DNA of 64,000 nt from Thermosynechococcus vestitus BP-1. Its GTDB lineage: Bacteria > Cyanobacteriota > Cyanobacteriia > Thermosynechococcales > Thermosynechococcaceae. The notes beneath the pieces are model-generated. The model saw nothing but the letters and a program-made list of their open reading frames with translations. It had not been told where the DNA came from and did no database searches. This document shows positions 1 to 9,645 of the stretch, one piece after another. The stretch is from NCBI RefSeq assembly GCF_000011345.1, contig NC_004113.1, positions 1,674,001 to 1,738,000 on the forward strand. The letters are read 5' to 3'. Each line of letters opens with the position of its first letter. The first letter of the stretch is position 1. Made by a program: the position numbers and the translations under genes.

Positions 1-1
1 C

Positions 2-1063
2 GGTGTGATCTTTTTTGGCACGCTGACCTTTTTTTTCACCCTGGGGGTGGTGGGCTTTAGTGCCACGGTTTTCTTTGCCCTCCTCGGCATCCTGTTGGCG
101 CCCGCCAGTGAAACAAGTCCCTATGAGCATATCAGCGGCAAGGAGAGCAGTCGCGATCGCATTCTTCAAATTGACATTGCTGGTCCAATTCTAGGCAGCC
201 CCCAAAGTGAAGAGGATATCTTCTTTGCCCCTCTTGTGGGCGTCACCTACGGCTATGAAGTGCAGCGGCAGTTGGCAGAAGCCGCTAAGGATAAAACTAT
301 TCAGGCCGTCTTTGTCAATATCAAGACTCCCGGTGGCACGATCTTTGGCTCCCAGGCGATCGCCGAGGGCATTAGGCGCTACCGCAAAGCAACCCAAAAA
401 CCCGTCTATGCCTTTATTGAGGGCATTGCTGCCTCCGGTGGGGTTTGGGCAATGGTGACAGCGGATCAGATCTACGCTGATCATGGCAGCATGGTTGGCA
501 GTATTGGCATTCTCGGTCCCAGTGTTTTCTACTACGATCGCCCCACCAGCCTCGATAACGGCCTACTGAGGGGAGGTGTCACCGCCAATAGCATCGAAGA
601 ACGGACCCTGAGCGCTGGCCGCAGCAAAGATATTGGCAATCCCTTCCGTCGCCTCACCCCCCAAGAAATTCAGGTCTTGCAAGCGGGCCTTGAGCAGGAA
701 TACACCAAGTTTATTAATCATGTGGCCCAGGCCCGGGGCATTGATCCCAGCGTTATTCGCAACGAAATGGGAGCGATGATCTTCAGTAACGATCAGGCGC
801 AGCGCTACCGTCTCATCGATGGGACCCGCAGCCGCTCAGAAACCCTCAACGCCCTCGCCAGGGCCGCCAATCTCAAGGAGGGAGAATATGCCATTGTCCG
901 TTTTCGGCGCGATCGCTCCCCCTTGATCAATCAACTCTTTGGCGTTCAGTCACCTCCCCCGCCCCTAGAAACCCAACGGGCGTGGAAACAGGAGCAACTT
1001 TGCGCCCTTAGTCAATTGCGTGCCCTTGCCTACTATGGTTCCCTCTCTTGCCACCGTCAGTAA
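2..1063 (+). CDS. sppA: Signal peptide peptidase SppA (S49 family), 5' end beyond the window
   Basis: Membrane-bound serine protease that degrades cleaved signal peptides and misinserted membrane proteins. The frame is open to the left edge, so the true start lies upstream; the GTG at 5 is only the first start-like codon. Residues counted from that codon: a hydrophobic N-terminal anchor covers about 1-35. The S49 nucleophile is Ser144 in the segment GIAASGGVWAM, and the general-base Lys208 lies in the segment SKDIGNPF, the same order as in short Bacillus-type SppA. The short one-domain length (about 350 residues) fits that class and not the double-length E. coli enzyme. The stop codon overlaps the trmD start by one base (TAATG), so the two genes are probably co-transcribed. 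Family assignment is firm. Confidence 0.92.
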   Translation, partial: GVIFFGTLTFFFTLGVVGFSATVFFALLGILLAPASETSPYEHISGKESSRDRILQIDIAGPILGSPQSEEDIFFAPLVGVTYGYEVQRQLAEAAKDKTIQAVFVNIKTPGGTIFGSQAIAEGIRRYRKATQKPVYAFIEGIAASGGVWAMVTADQIYADHGSMVGSIGILGPSVFYYDRPTSLDNGLLRGGVTANSIEERTLSAGRSKDIGNPFRRLTPQEIQVLQAGLEQEYTKFINHVAQARGIDPSVIRNEMGAMIFSNDQAQRYRLIDGTRSRSETLNALARAANLKEGEYAIVRFRRDRSPLINQLFGVQSPPPPLETQRAWKQEQLCALSQLRALAYYGSLSCHRQ

Positions 1064-1776
1064 TGCGTTTTGACATTATTACCCTCTTTCCAGAGTTTTT
1101 CGCTTCTCCCCTGAGCAGCGGTTTAATGGCCAAAGCCTTGGCACGGGGGATTGCCGAGGTTGTCCTGACCAATCCGCGTCACTTTAGTACCGATAAGCAC
1201 CAGCGGGTGGATGATGAACCCTACGGCGGTGGTGTGGGCATGGTGATGAAGCCGGAACCCCTCTTTGCTGCGGTGGAATCACTGCCCGCTTTGCCTCGCC
1301 GTGAAGTGATCTATGTTACCCCCCAAGGGCAACCCCTCACCCAACAGCACCTTTGGCATTGGTCACGGGAGCGGGATCAACTGGTGATTCTCTGTGGTCA
1401 CTATGAGGGGGTAGATGAGCGGGTTGTTGAACACTTAGTCACCCAAGAAATCTCCATTGGCGATTTTGTCCTCACCTGTGGTGAAATTCCAGCCCTTGTG
1501 ATTCTCAATGGTGTGCTGCGACTTCTGCCGGGCACTGTAGGTAAAGCTGCCTCCCTCCATCAAGATAGCTTTGAAGATGGCTTGCTGGATTATCCCCACT
1601 ACACCCGACCCGCAGAATTTCGGGGTTGGACGGTACCCCCTGTCTTGCTCTCAGGTCACCATGGAGAAATCGCTGCTTGGCGACGGGCACAGCAAATTGA
1701 GCGCACACGACAACGCCGCCCTGACCTCTATGCCCGATGGCTAGCTCGAACTCAGGGGCAAGCTAAAACCCATTGA
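1063..1776 (+). CDS. trmD: tRNA (guanine-N1)-methyltransferase TrmD
   Basis: SPOUT-class enzyme that methylates N1 of G37 next to the anticodon using S-adenosylmethionine, which prevents +1 frameshifting. The 237-residue protein opens with the characteristic segment MRFDIITLFPEFF and contains the knot-region motifs HYEGVDERV and SIGDFVLTCGE. The frame could start earlier at TTG 1048, but the ATG at 1063 matches the family N-terminus exactly and couples by TAATG to the preceding sppA stop. Length is normal for the family. The next gene begins 94 bases downstream. Confidence 0.97.
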   Translation: MRFDIITLFPEFFASPLSSGLMAKALARGIAEVVLTNPRHFSTDKHQRVDDEPYGGGVGMVMKPEPLFAAVESLPALPRREVIYVTPQGQPLTQQHLWHWSRERDQLVILCGHYEGVDERVVEHLVTQEISIGDFVLTCGEIPALVILNGVLRLLPGTVGKAASLHQDSFEDGLLDYPHYTRPAEFRGWTVPPVLLSGHHGEIAAWRRAQQIERTRQRRPDLYARWLARTQGQAKTH

Positions 1777-1870
1777 AACCCCTTAATTAAACCATCGGCC
1801 ACAAGTGGGAAAAACTGTGCTAACCTCAAGGCAAATTCTCCCCCCTTAGAAGCTTTACAAGCGGCTTTCC

Positions 1871-4800
1871 ATGGATGGTTCCTCACCACGCTCCTTGGCT
1901 GTTGATTCATGGCGTTTGGCAGTCTCTACCCAAGGACTGCTTCAGCTCCTCCAAGGGCGGGTTGGCTACGATCTCGAACACTACCTAGCGGCGGTTCTGT
2001 CCGTTTTGCCCGTTGGTGTTGCTCTTTATGATGTTACCGGCGAGATTGTTTACATGAACCCCGCTGGACGCGCCCTGTTGGGTGTTGAGGACCCCGCGAC
2101 AACGGCTAGCCAAATTTGTGCGGATCTAAGGATTTTCTACTGCGGTAGCGATCGCCCCTATCCCAAGGATGAGTTGCCCGGGATTCAAGCCCTGCAAGGA
2201 CTCACGGTACCGCCAATGGAGCTAGAGGTGCAGTATGGCGATCGCCAGCTCACGGTGGAAGTGCAGGCTAGTCCGATCTTGAACCCCGCAGGTCAGGTGG
2301 AATTTAGCATCAGTACGTTTTGGGAGATTACTGCCCGCAAGCGCAGTGAACTCGAACAACAAATACTAAAAAACTATTGGCAAGCCCAGGCCAACCGTTA
2401 CTATGAGATTCTGCAAAGTCAGTCAGACTTGGTCTTGTGCTCCCGGGCTGATACCACCATTACGTTTGCCAATGATGCCTTTTGTCAGTTCTTTAGCCGC
2501 CCTGCTTCGGTAGTCATTGGTTGCCCTTGGTCGGAATTTGTCCTAGCGGAAGATTTACCTCCGCTTCTAGAAAAAGTGGCTCAACTGCGTCCCGATGCCC
2601 CTACCTTTGTCAATGAAAACCGGGTGTATCATCCCCAGTATGGATTGCGGTGGACGCAATGGATGAACACTGCCATTTTTGATGCTGAGGGCAACCTCAG
2701 GGAAATCCAATCCGTTGGTCGTGATATCACAGCTCTCAAGGAACAGTTACTGCGGGAGCAGGCCCTCAACCACGTCATTCAAGCCATTCGCAACTCCCTT
2801 GATCTCGCCACGATTTTTGAGACGGCGGTGCGGGAAATTGCCCAAGTAGGGCTAGGCGTTGATGCTGCGGTGGTGCAGTACTTACCGGAGCAGGGGGTGT
2901 GGCGGCATATTGCCGAGTATCACCACGATCCTCACTTTCCCTGTGGCGAGGGTTTGGAAATTCCCGATCGCGATAACCCCTTTGCCGCTGATCTCAAAGC
3001 AGGGAACATTGTCATTATTGCCGATAGCCGTGAAATTACTGATCCCGTTAACCAAGCAATTGCACCTGCTTTTCCGGGAGCATGGTTATTGATTCCCTTG
3101 ATAGTGGCGGATCGCGTTTGGGGCAGCTTGACCCTCTTCAATTACCCGGAACCCCATGAGTGGTCAAGGACAGAAATTGACCTGGCCCGTGCTGTTGCCA
3201 CCCAACTGGAGGTGGCCATTTACCAAGCCACCCTCTACCAGCAGGCACAACAGGAACTGGCTGAGCGCCGTCGTATTGAAGCTACCCTGCGGCAAAGTGA
3301 AGAATGCTTTCGCCTTACGGCGACGAATGTTCCTGGGGCTATTTTCCGCTACATCCAATATCCCGATGGCCGCAATCGTGTCTTTTATCTCAACCCCATG
3401 TGCGAACGTCTCTGGGGAGTACCCGCGGAGGCCGCTGCTGAAGATGGTGAGCATTTGTGGCAGCTGGTGCATCCGGAGGATCGAGAAGCAACATGGCAAT
3501 CCGTCCTTCGTTCAGCTGAAACCTTGACCCCTTGGTTTGCCCAATGGCGCATTATTCATCCCACCACAGGAGAAATCCGCTGGCTGGAGGGCGCTGGTCA
3601 ACCCACACGGGATGCCGATGGCGCTGTTGTCTGGCACACCGTGATTTTGGATGTTACGGATCGACACCTAGCGGAGGCGCGTCTCAAGGAACAACAGGCG
3701 CAGTTAGAGCTGGCGGCACGGGTCTCTAATATCGGTTTCTATTTTTGTGATTTGCATACAGGGACCTTCTACGTGTCCCCCAGCTACAAAGCGCAATTGG
3801 GGTATCCTGCCACCACTCAGGAAGTCAATCTTGAGGATTGGGAGGAGCGACTCCACCCAGAGGATCGCGATCGCGCCCTTGCCGCCTACCGCCAGTTCCT
3901 ACGCGGCGAGGCACACTACAGTATTGATCTGCGGCTGCGCCATTGCAATGGCACCTATCGTTGGTTCCACAGCGAAGCTGTATTGATTCATGACGAGCAG
4001 GGTCAGCCCTCTAAAGTAGTGGGTACCAACGTTGATATTACAGAGCGCAAAGCCACTGAACTGGCGCTGCGCGAAAGTGAGGAACGCTACCGGCTCCTAG
4101 CGGAAAATACCAGCGATATTATTTGCCTTTTGGATTGCCAGGGTAGTTGTTTGTACGTCAGTCCCTCCTATGAAACGCTCTTGGGCTGGCCTACAGAGAC
4201 CCTGATCGGTGAGCATTTTACGCAACTATGTCATCCCGAAGAGCGATCGCGGGTGAAGCAGGAACTGCAACAGATGATAGAGCAGCGGCAGTTTTGGCCT
4301 ATCACCTATCAGGTTTGCACCGCTAGGGGGGATGTCCTCTGGCTAGAAACCTTGGTCAAACCTCGCTACGACAGTCAGGGACACGTGCAACAGTTACAGA
4401 CCACTTCCCGCGATGTCACCAGCCGCGTACAGGTGCAAATGCAGCTCCACCACGATGCTTACCATGATTCATTGACAGGGTTGCCCAACCGCCTCTACTT
4501 CATGGAGCAATTGGCAGCAGCAATTAGCCAAGCGCAGACAAATCCTCAGTTTCACTATGCCGTGCTGTTTTTCGATCTAGATCGCTTTAAGGTGATTAAT
4601 GACAGTCTCGGCCATGGGGTGGGGGATCAGGTTCTAATTGCTTTTGCAACTTGGCTGCGGCGTCTTGTTGGCAATCAGTACACGGTGGCTCGCTTCGGCG
4701 GGGATGAGTTTGTCATTCTGCTGACCCATGTGCCCCACCCACAGCGCGCGATCGCCCTTTGCGAAGAGCTGATCCATTCCCTACAGCAACCCCTCAGGGT

Positions 4801-5749
4801 GGGGGAGCGGCAGATCTTCCTCAGTACGAGTATTGGCGTTGTCTTTGCCCAAAACGAGTATGAAACGGGTATGGCTGTCCTGAGGGATGCCGATACTGCT
4901 ATGTATGCGGCTAAAAGGCAGTCAGGAAGGCGCTATGCCGTCTTTGATACCCAGATGTACGAACAGGTTCTAGAGCGCCTCCACCTTGAACATGATCTGC
5001 GCCAAGCTCTGAATCAGGGGGGACTGCAACTCCTTTATCAGCCCGTTGTTCATTTGCAGAGCCAGCGATTGGTTGGCATGGAGGCCTTGGTGCGCTGGCA
5101 ACATCCTGAGCGGGGGCTCGTCTCACCGGCACACTTTATTCCCATTGCGGAGGATACAGGGTTGATTGTGGCCCTAGATCAGTGGGCGTTGGCGCAGGCC
5201 TGTTGGCAGCTTTGGACTTGGCGACAGCAGTATAGCACTGCAGCGAATTTAGTGCTTAGTGTCAATGTCTCTGCTAAGACACTCCAGGATCCTACTTTCC
5301 TCCAGCACCTTGACACGATTCGCCAGAGGTACCCCCTGCCCAAAGGACAGTTGCTCCTAGAACTCACCGAAAGAATTGGGATTGAACTGGGGAGTGAAAT
5401 GCTGAGTCTGCTGGAATCCCTCAGGCATCGCCACGTTGAAATTAGCATTGATGACTTTGGCACAGGGTATTCCTGCCTCAGCTATCTCCATAGCCTCCCA
5501 ATTCAACACCTCAAAGTTGATCGTTCCTTTGTCAGCCAACTGGAGGAAAACGAACGCAACTTGCAAATTATCCGCATGATCTTACTGCTGAGCAAGCAGC
5601 TAGGCTACCGTGTCATTGCCGAGGGCATTGAAACGCCAAAACAACTGCAAATCCTTCAGGAACTGGGATGTGATGAGGGTCAAGGCTATCTCTTTGCCCG
5701 CCCCCTGCCGCCTGAAACATTTGCATCCCTCTTCTTAAAACCCCATTAA
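1871..5749 (+). CDS. Multi-PAS/GAF diguanylate cyclase-phosphodiesterase (GGDEF + EAL)
   Basis: Large cytoplasmic signalling protein of 1292 residues for cyclic di-GMP turnover. No transmembrane segment is visible. Domain order, approximate: PAS 37-155, PAS 175-290, GAF 295-455, PAS 468-600, PAS 610-735, PAS 738-860, GGDEF 865-1030, EAL 1040-1285. The cyclase signature RFGGDEF is intact at 941-947, preceded by FFDLDRFKVINDSLGH. No RxxD inhibitory site is seen just before it. The EAL domain keeps EAL at 1071-1073, the LELTE and DDFGTGYS loops and AEGIET, so both activities look possible. The GAF domain lacks the Cys-His pair expected of a bilin-binding cyanobacteriochrome. Which activity dominates and which ligands the PAS domains sense cannot be read from sequence. 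Confidence 0.93.
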   Translation: MDGSSPRSLAVDSWRLAVSTQGLLQLLQGRVGYDLEHYLAAVLSVLPVGVALYDVTGEIVYMNPAGRALLGVEDPATTASQICADLRIFYCGSDRPYPKDELPGIQALQGLTVPPMELEVQYGDRQLTVEVQASPILNPAGQVEFSISTFWEITARKRSELEQQILKNYWQAQANRYYEILQSQSDLVLCSRADTTITFANDAFCQFFSRPASVVIGCPWSEFVLAEDLPPLLEKVAQLRPDAPTFVNENRVYHPQYGLRWTQWMNTAIFDAEGNLREIQSVGRDITALKEQLLREQALNHVIQAIRNSLDLATIFETAVREIAQVGLGVDAAVVQYLPEQGVWRHIAEYHHDPHFPCGEGLEIPDRDNPFAADLKAGNIVIIADSREITDPVNQAIAPAFPGAWLLIPLIVADRVWGSLTLFNYPEPHEWSRTEIDLARAVATQLEVAIYQATLYQQAQQELAERRRIEATLRQSEECFRLTATNVPGAIFRYIQYPDGRNRVFYLNPMCERLWGVPAEAAAEDGEHLWQLVHPEDREATWQSVLRSAETLTPWFAQWRIIHPTTGEIRWLEGAGQPTRDADGAVVWHTVILDVTDRHLAEARLKEQQAQLELAARVSNIGFYFCDLHTGTFYVSPSYKAQLGYPATTQEVNLEDWEERLHPEDRDRALAAYRQFLRGEAHYSIDLRLRHCNGTYRWFHSEAVLIHDEQGQPSKVVGTNVDITERKATELALRESEERYRLLAENTSDIICLLDCQGSCLYVSPSYETLLGWPTETLIGEHFTQLCHPEERSRVKQELQQMIEQRQFWPITYQVCTARGDVLWLETLVKPRYDSQGHVQQLQTTSRDVTSRVQVQMQLHHDAYHDSLTGLPNRLYFMEQLAAAISQAQTNPQFHYAVLFFDLDRFKVINDSLGHGVGDQVLIAFATWLRRLVGNQYTVARFGGDEFVILLTHVPHPQRAIALCEELIHSLQQPLRVGERQIFLSTSIGVVFAQNEYETGMAVLRDADTAMYAAKRQSGRRYAVFDTQMYEQVLERLHLEHDLRQALNQGGLQLLYQPVVHLQSQRLVGMEALVRWQHPERGLVSPAHFIPIAEDTGLIVALDQWALAQACWQLWTWRQQYSTAANLVLSVNVSAKTLQDPTFLQHLDTIRQRYPLPKGQLLLELTERIGIELGSEMLSLLESLRHRHVEISIDDFGTGYSCLSYLHSLPIQHLKVDRSFVSQLEENERNLQIIRMILLLSKQLGYRVIAEGIETPKQLQILQELGCDEGQGYLFARPLPPETFASLFLKPH

Positions 5750-5758
5750 AATATTCCC

Positions 5759-8758
5759 ATGGCTATTTTCCATGGCACATGGCTCCCAGAGCCGGCGCCA
5801 CAGTTTTTCATTTGGGCGGAAGAATGGCGATCGCTGGCTCAGGCAATCACGCCTTGGGCTCCCCCGGCGATTCCGGTTTATCCCTACGCCACCCAGAGAA
5901 AAACACCTCTTAGGAAGACAGCCCGCCCAAGTGCCACCTACGTTGCTTTACCGGCCCAGATTCAGGGGCATCAACTGTTACCACCACCGCTGGCGGAAGT
6001 GCAGGGGGAACTCCTATTTTTGTGGCAGGTGCCCGGCTGGTCAATTCCCGCTTCAGAAGTTTTAGAACAACTGCATCAACTGAGTCTTCACGGCCAAGAC
6101 AGTGGCAGTATTGGCGATGATTTGCGCTATTGGCTGCACGTGAGTCGCTGGTTGCTGGATTTAATTGTGCGTGGCCAATACCTGCCAACACCAGAGGGCT
6201 GGCGGATTCTGCTGACCCACGGGGGCGATCGCGATCGCCTGCGCCACTTCAGCCAATTGATGCCGGATCTGTGTCGCTGTTATCAAGCCGATGGCACAGC
6301 GTTGCAGTTGCCACCCCATGCTGCAGATCTCCTGGCGGATTTTCTACAGCACACCCTACAGGGTTATCTCCACACTGCCCTTGCTGACCTCGAATTGCCC
6401 AAAGTAGGCTTAGCCAAAGAACATGGCCACTGGCTAGCCTTCCTGAAAACGGGTCAAACCCCGGAACTGCCACCTCCCCTCATTGAACGCCTGCACCGCT
6501 GGCAAGAACCCTACCGCGAGCAGTTGCATCTGCGTCCCCAATGGCGACTGGCTCTGCAATTGGTTCCCCCAGATACTGCCGATGGTGACTGGCACTTGGC
6601 CTTTGGGCTGCAAACGGAAGGGGAAACGGACACCATGCTAAGGGCCGCCGAGATTTGGCAATGCACCCAAGAGGCCCTCCTCTATCAAGGGCAGGTGCTC
6701 TGGCAGCCCCAAGAAACCCTGTTGCGGGGACTGGGCTTGGCCTCCCGCATCTATCGTCCCCTCGATCGCAGTCTTCAAGAACGCTCCCCCGTGGCTCTGA
6801 CTTTGCACACCACGGAAGTTTATGCCTTCTTGCAAAGTGCAATTGCGCCCCTTGAGCAGCAGGGGGTTGCGATCATTTTGCCACCGAGTCTGCGCCGCAA
6901 TAGCGCCCAACATCGCTTGGGTCTGAAAATAATTGCCACATTGCCGCCGCCGGCCACTAACGGCTTGACGATTGACAGCTTGATGCAGTTTCAGTGGCAG
7001 TTGCAGTTGGGGCAGCATCCCCTCTCGGAGGCGGATTTTGATCAACTGCGCCGCCAAGGGACGCCCCTGGTTTATCTCAATGGTGAGTGGGTCTTGCTGC
7101 GCCCCCAAGAGGTCAAGGCCGCTCAAGAGTTTCTCCAGTCTCCCCCAAAGACCCAACTCTCCCTTGCAGAGACACTGCGCATTGCTACGGGGGATACGGT
7201 AACGGTGGCCAAGTTGCCGATTCTTGGCTTAGACACCAATGATGCACTCCAGACCCTCTTGGATGGCCTCACGGGCAAACAAAGCCTTGATCCAGTGCCA
7301 ACACCGCAGGAGTTTTGCGGTGAACTGCGCCCCTACCAGGCACGGGGGGTGGCGTGGCTGAGTTTCTTGGAACGCTGGCGGCTGGGGGCTTGCTTGGCGG
7401 ACGATATGGGCTTGGGGAAAACCATTCAACTGTTGGCCTTTTTGCTCCACCTCAAGGAAACGGGACGGGCCTACCGACCGACACTGTTGATCTGTCCTAC
7501 CTCGGTGCTGGGGAACTGGCTGCGGGAGTGCCAAAAGTTTGCCCCAACCTTGCGGGCCTATGTCCACCATGGGAGCGATCGCCCCAAGGGCAAGGCATTT
7601 CTGAAAAAGGTTGAAACTCACGATCTAATTTTGACCAGTTATGCCCTCCTCCAGCGCGATCGCACCACCTTGCAGCAGGTTCTGTGGCAGCATTTGGTAC
7701 TGGATGAAGCCCAAAACATCAAGAATGCCAACACCCAGCAGTCCCAAGCAGCGCGGGAACTTTCCGCCCAGTTTCGCATTGCCCTGACGGGAACCCCCCT
7801 AGAAAACCGCCTCCTCGAACTTTGGTCCATTATGGACTTCCTCCATCCGGGGTACTTGGGCCATCGCACCTACTTTCAACACCGCTATGTCCGTCCCATT
7901 GAACGCTATGGCGACACCACCTCCCTCAATGCTCTGCGCACCTATGTCCAGCCCTTTATTCTGCGGCGCCTGAAAACCGACCGCAGTATTATTCAAGACC
8001 TGCCGGAAAAACAGGAGATGCTGGTGTATTGTGGCCTCACCCTAGAGCAGATGCAGCTTTACACTGCTGTGGTGGAAGACTCCCTTGCTGCTATCGAAAA
8101 TAGTCAAGGCATTCAGCGGCGGGGCAATATCTTGGCCACCCTGACCAAGTTGAAGCAAATCTGTAACCATCCCGCCCAGTATCTCAAGCAAGAAGACTAT
8201 GCCCCCGATCGCTCAGGTAAATTGCAACGGCTTATAGAAATGCTGCAAGCGCTTCAGGAAGTGGGCGATCGCGCCCTTGTCTTTACCCAATTTGCCGAGT
8301 TTGGCACCCACCTGAAAACCTATCTGGAAAAGGCGCTCCAGCAGGAGGTGTTTTTCCTCTCAGGACGCACCCCCAAAGCCCAGCGGGAACTCATGGTGGA
8401 ACGCTTTCAACACGATCCCGAGGCCCCCAGGGTCTTTATTCTTTCCCTCAAGGCAGGGGGCGTCGGTCTCAATTTGACTCGCGCTAACCATGTCTTTCAC
8501 TACGATCGCTGGTGGAACCCAGCGGTAGAAAATCAGGCCAGCGATCGCGTCTTCCGCATTGGTCAGGCCCGCAATGTCCAAATCCATAAATTTATCTGCA
8601 CGGGTACCCTCGAAGAAAAGATCCACGAGCAAATCGAACAGAAAAAAGCCCTTGCGGAAATGATTGTGGGTAGTGGCGAACACTGGCTGACTGAACTCAA
8701 CCTCGACCAGTTGCGGCAACTGCTCACCTTAGACAAAGAGCGGCTGATCACCCTCTAG
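5759..8758 (+). CDS. SNF2-family DEAD/DEAH-box helicase (bacterial HepA/RapA-like)
   Basis: A 999-residue superfamily 2 ATPase of the bacterial SNF2 class. The N-terminal half (about 1-500) is the poorly conserved bacterial SNF2 accessory region. The helicase core follows: Walker A DDMGLGKTIQ near 548-557, the DEAQ box at 649-652, TGTPLENRLLELW, then a C-terminal helicase lobe ending with the motif VI stretch QASDRVFRIGQ. Such proteins remodel nucleic acid-protein complexes; the exact client is unknown. The start is nine bases after the stop of the GGDEF/EAL gene, so co-transcription is likely. Its TAG stop shares the tetranucleotide CTAG with the stop of the convergent YaaW-like gene. Confidence 0.94.
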   Translation: MAIFHGTWLPEPAPQFFIWAEEWRSLAQAITPWAPPAIPVYPYATQRKTPLRKTARPSATYVALPAQIQGHQLLPPPLAEVQGELLFLWQVPGWSIPASEVLEQLHQLSLHGQDSGSIGDDLRYWLHVSRWLLDLIVRGQYLPTPEGWRILLTHGGDRDRLRHFSQLMPDLCRCYQADGTALQLPPHAADLLADFLQHTLQGYLHTALADLELPKVGLAKEHGHWLAFLKTGQTPELPPPLIERLHRWQEPYREQLHLRPQWRLALQLVPPDTADGDWHLAFGLQTEGETDTMLRAAEIWQCTQEALLYQGQVLWQPQETLLRGLGLASRIYRPLDRSLQERSPVALTLHTTEVYAFLQSAIAPLEQQGVAIILPPSLRRNSAQHRLGLKIIATLPPPATNGLTIDSLMQFQWQLQLGQHPLSEADFDQLRRQGTPLVYLNGEWVLLRPQEVKAAQEFLQSPPKTQLSLAETLRIATGDTVTVAKLPILGLDTNDALQTLLDGLTGKQSLDPVPTPQEFCGELRPYQARGVAWLSFLERWRLGACLADDMGLGKTIQLLAFLLHLKETGRAYRPTLLICPTSVLGNWLRECQKFAPTLRAYVHHGSDRPKGKAFLKKVETHDLILTSYALLQRDRTTLQQVLWQHLVLDEAQNIKNANTQQSQAARELSAQFRIALTGTPLENRLLELWSIMDFLHPGYLGHRTYFQHRYVRPIERYGDTTSLNALRTYVQPFILRRLKTDRSIIQDLPEKQEMLVYCGLTLEQMQLYTAVVEDSLAAIENSQGIQRRGNILATLTKLKQICNHPAQYLKQEDYAPDRSGKLQRLIEMLQALQEVGDRALVFTQFAEFGTHLKTYLEKALQQEVFFLSGRTPKAQRELMVERFQHDPEAPRVFILSLKAGGVGLNLTRANHVFHYDRWWNPAVENQASDRVFRIGQARNVQIHKFICTGTLEEKIHEQIEQKKALAEMIVGSGEHWLTELNLDQLRQLLTLDKERLITL

Positions 8759-9537
8759 GCCATGGCCCACTGGGCGGCCTGTTCACCCCGCAGAAGGCGA
8801 ATTTGGGCGATCGCAAAAATGGTGGGAATAATGCGGGCATAGTTAGTGGAAATGGCTTGCCAACCCAAATCGGCAATAAACCATACCCAGAGGGCCGTAC
8901 TGACAAAGGCCAAGATACTGCGCCCCACTGCCAATCGGGCGACTCCCATGGCCGCTCCCCGTGACACCAAGGGGGCAATTGAGAGTTTGGAGCCGGCAAA
9001 ACGAATCGCAAACTGCCGTGCCACCTGCTGCACCACCATCGAGCGCACAACAGAACTGATGGCGATCGCGGCACCCCCCTCGAGGACTAAGCGCACCATT
9101 TCCATGGAAATGGGGTGGCCATGGTGCAATTCGGGCAAGCTCTCTTGAATTTGGGCAGCCAAGACCCGCCGATCCTGATCCCCCAGCTTTTTCCACATCC
9201 GCTGCAACACATTCAAGAAGATCTCCATTTCCAGTTCAGGCACGGTCCAACTGGGGGAAAACTTAATTTTTAAGTAACGACAGACCCGCATCAATGTTTG
9301 CCGATAGCTGATTTGCTGGGCTTTGCCCTTAAGCACCGTCAAACCATCGGCTGCCAAAAAGCGAAACCGCTCTTCAATGTCATCTAACCAGGCTTGACGA
9401 TCTTGGGCTTGTACCGCAATCGGATCCGGCGTGGTTAGATAGTCCAAGGGATTGAGCCGACGACGAAACAGAATTTCTGTTAGGTCTTGCAACTCCTCCT
9501 CTGTCGCCAATTCCAGCGCAGCCCGTAGCTCGTTCAT
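8755..9537 (-). CDS. YaaW-like (UPF0174/DUF3944-type) protein
   Basis: About 260 residues, starting at the second ATG of the frame (segment MNELRAALELATEEEL), where the family resemblance begins; an upstream ATG would add 16 unlikely Cys-rich residues. The N-terminal helix with repeated Glu/Leu, the central region with FLNVLQRMWKK, and the Ala/Ile-rich C-terminal half with likely membrane-associating helices resemble E. coli YaaW (UPF0174). Biochemical function of that family is not established. The gene reads away from the group II intron upstream and is convergent with the SNF2 gene, sharing CTAG at the stops. The family call is by recalled similarity only. Confidence 0.65.
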   Translation of the reverse strand: MNELRAALELATEEELQDLTEILFRRRLNPLDYLTTPDPIAVQAQDRQAWLDDIEERFRFLAADGLTVLKGKAQQISYRQTLMRVCRYLKIKFSPSWTVPELEMEIFLNVLQRMWKKLGDQDRRVLAAQIQESLPELHHGHPISMEMVRLVLEGGAAIAISSVVRSMVVQQVARQFAIRFAGSKLSIAPLVSRGAAMGVARLAVGRSILAFVSTALWVWFIADLGWQAISTNYARIIPTIFAIAQIRLLRGEQAAQWAMA

Positions 9538-9645
9538 GGGGTTCTTGCTCCAGCAGCAGCACAATAGAATAGGATGATTCTTCACCCCTGATTATAGAGA
9601 TTCAGGCTAAATTGTGGTACAGCCCTTCTGACTAAGAATGGAACA

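Noticed and set aside
2860-3440. GAF domain of the GGDEF/EAL protein considered as a bilin-binding photosensor
   Set aside because: No Cys-His chromophore motif is present at the expected place.
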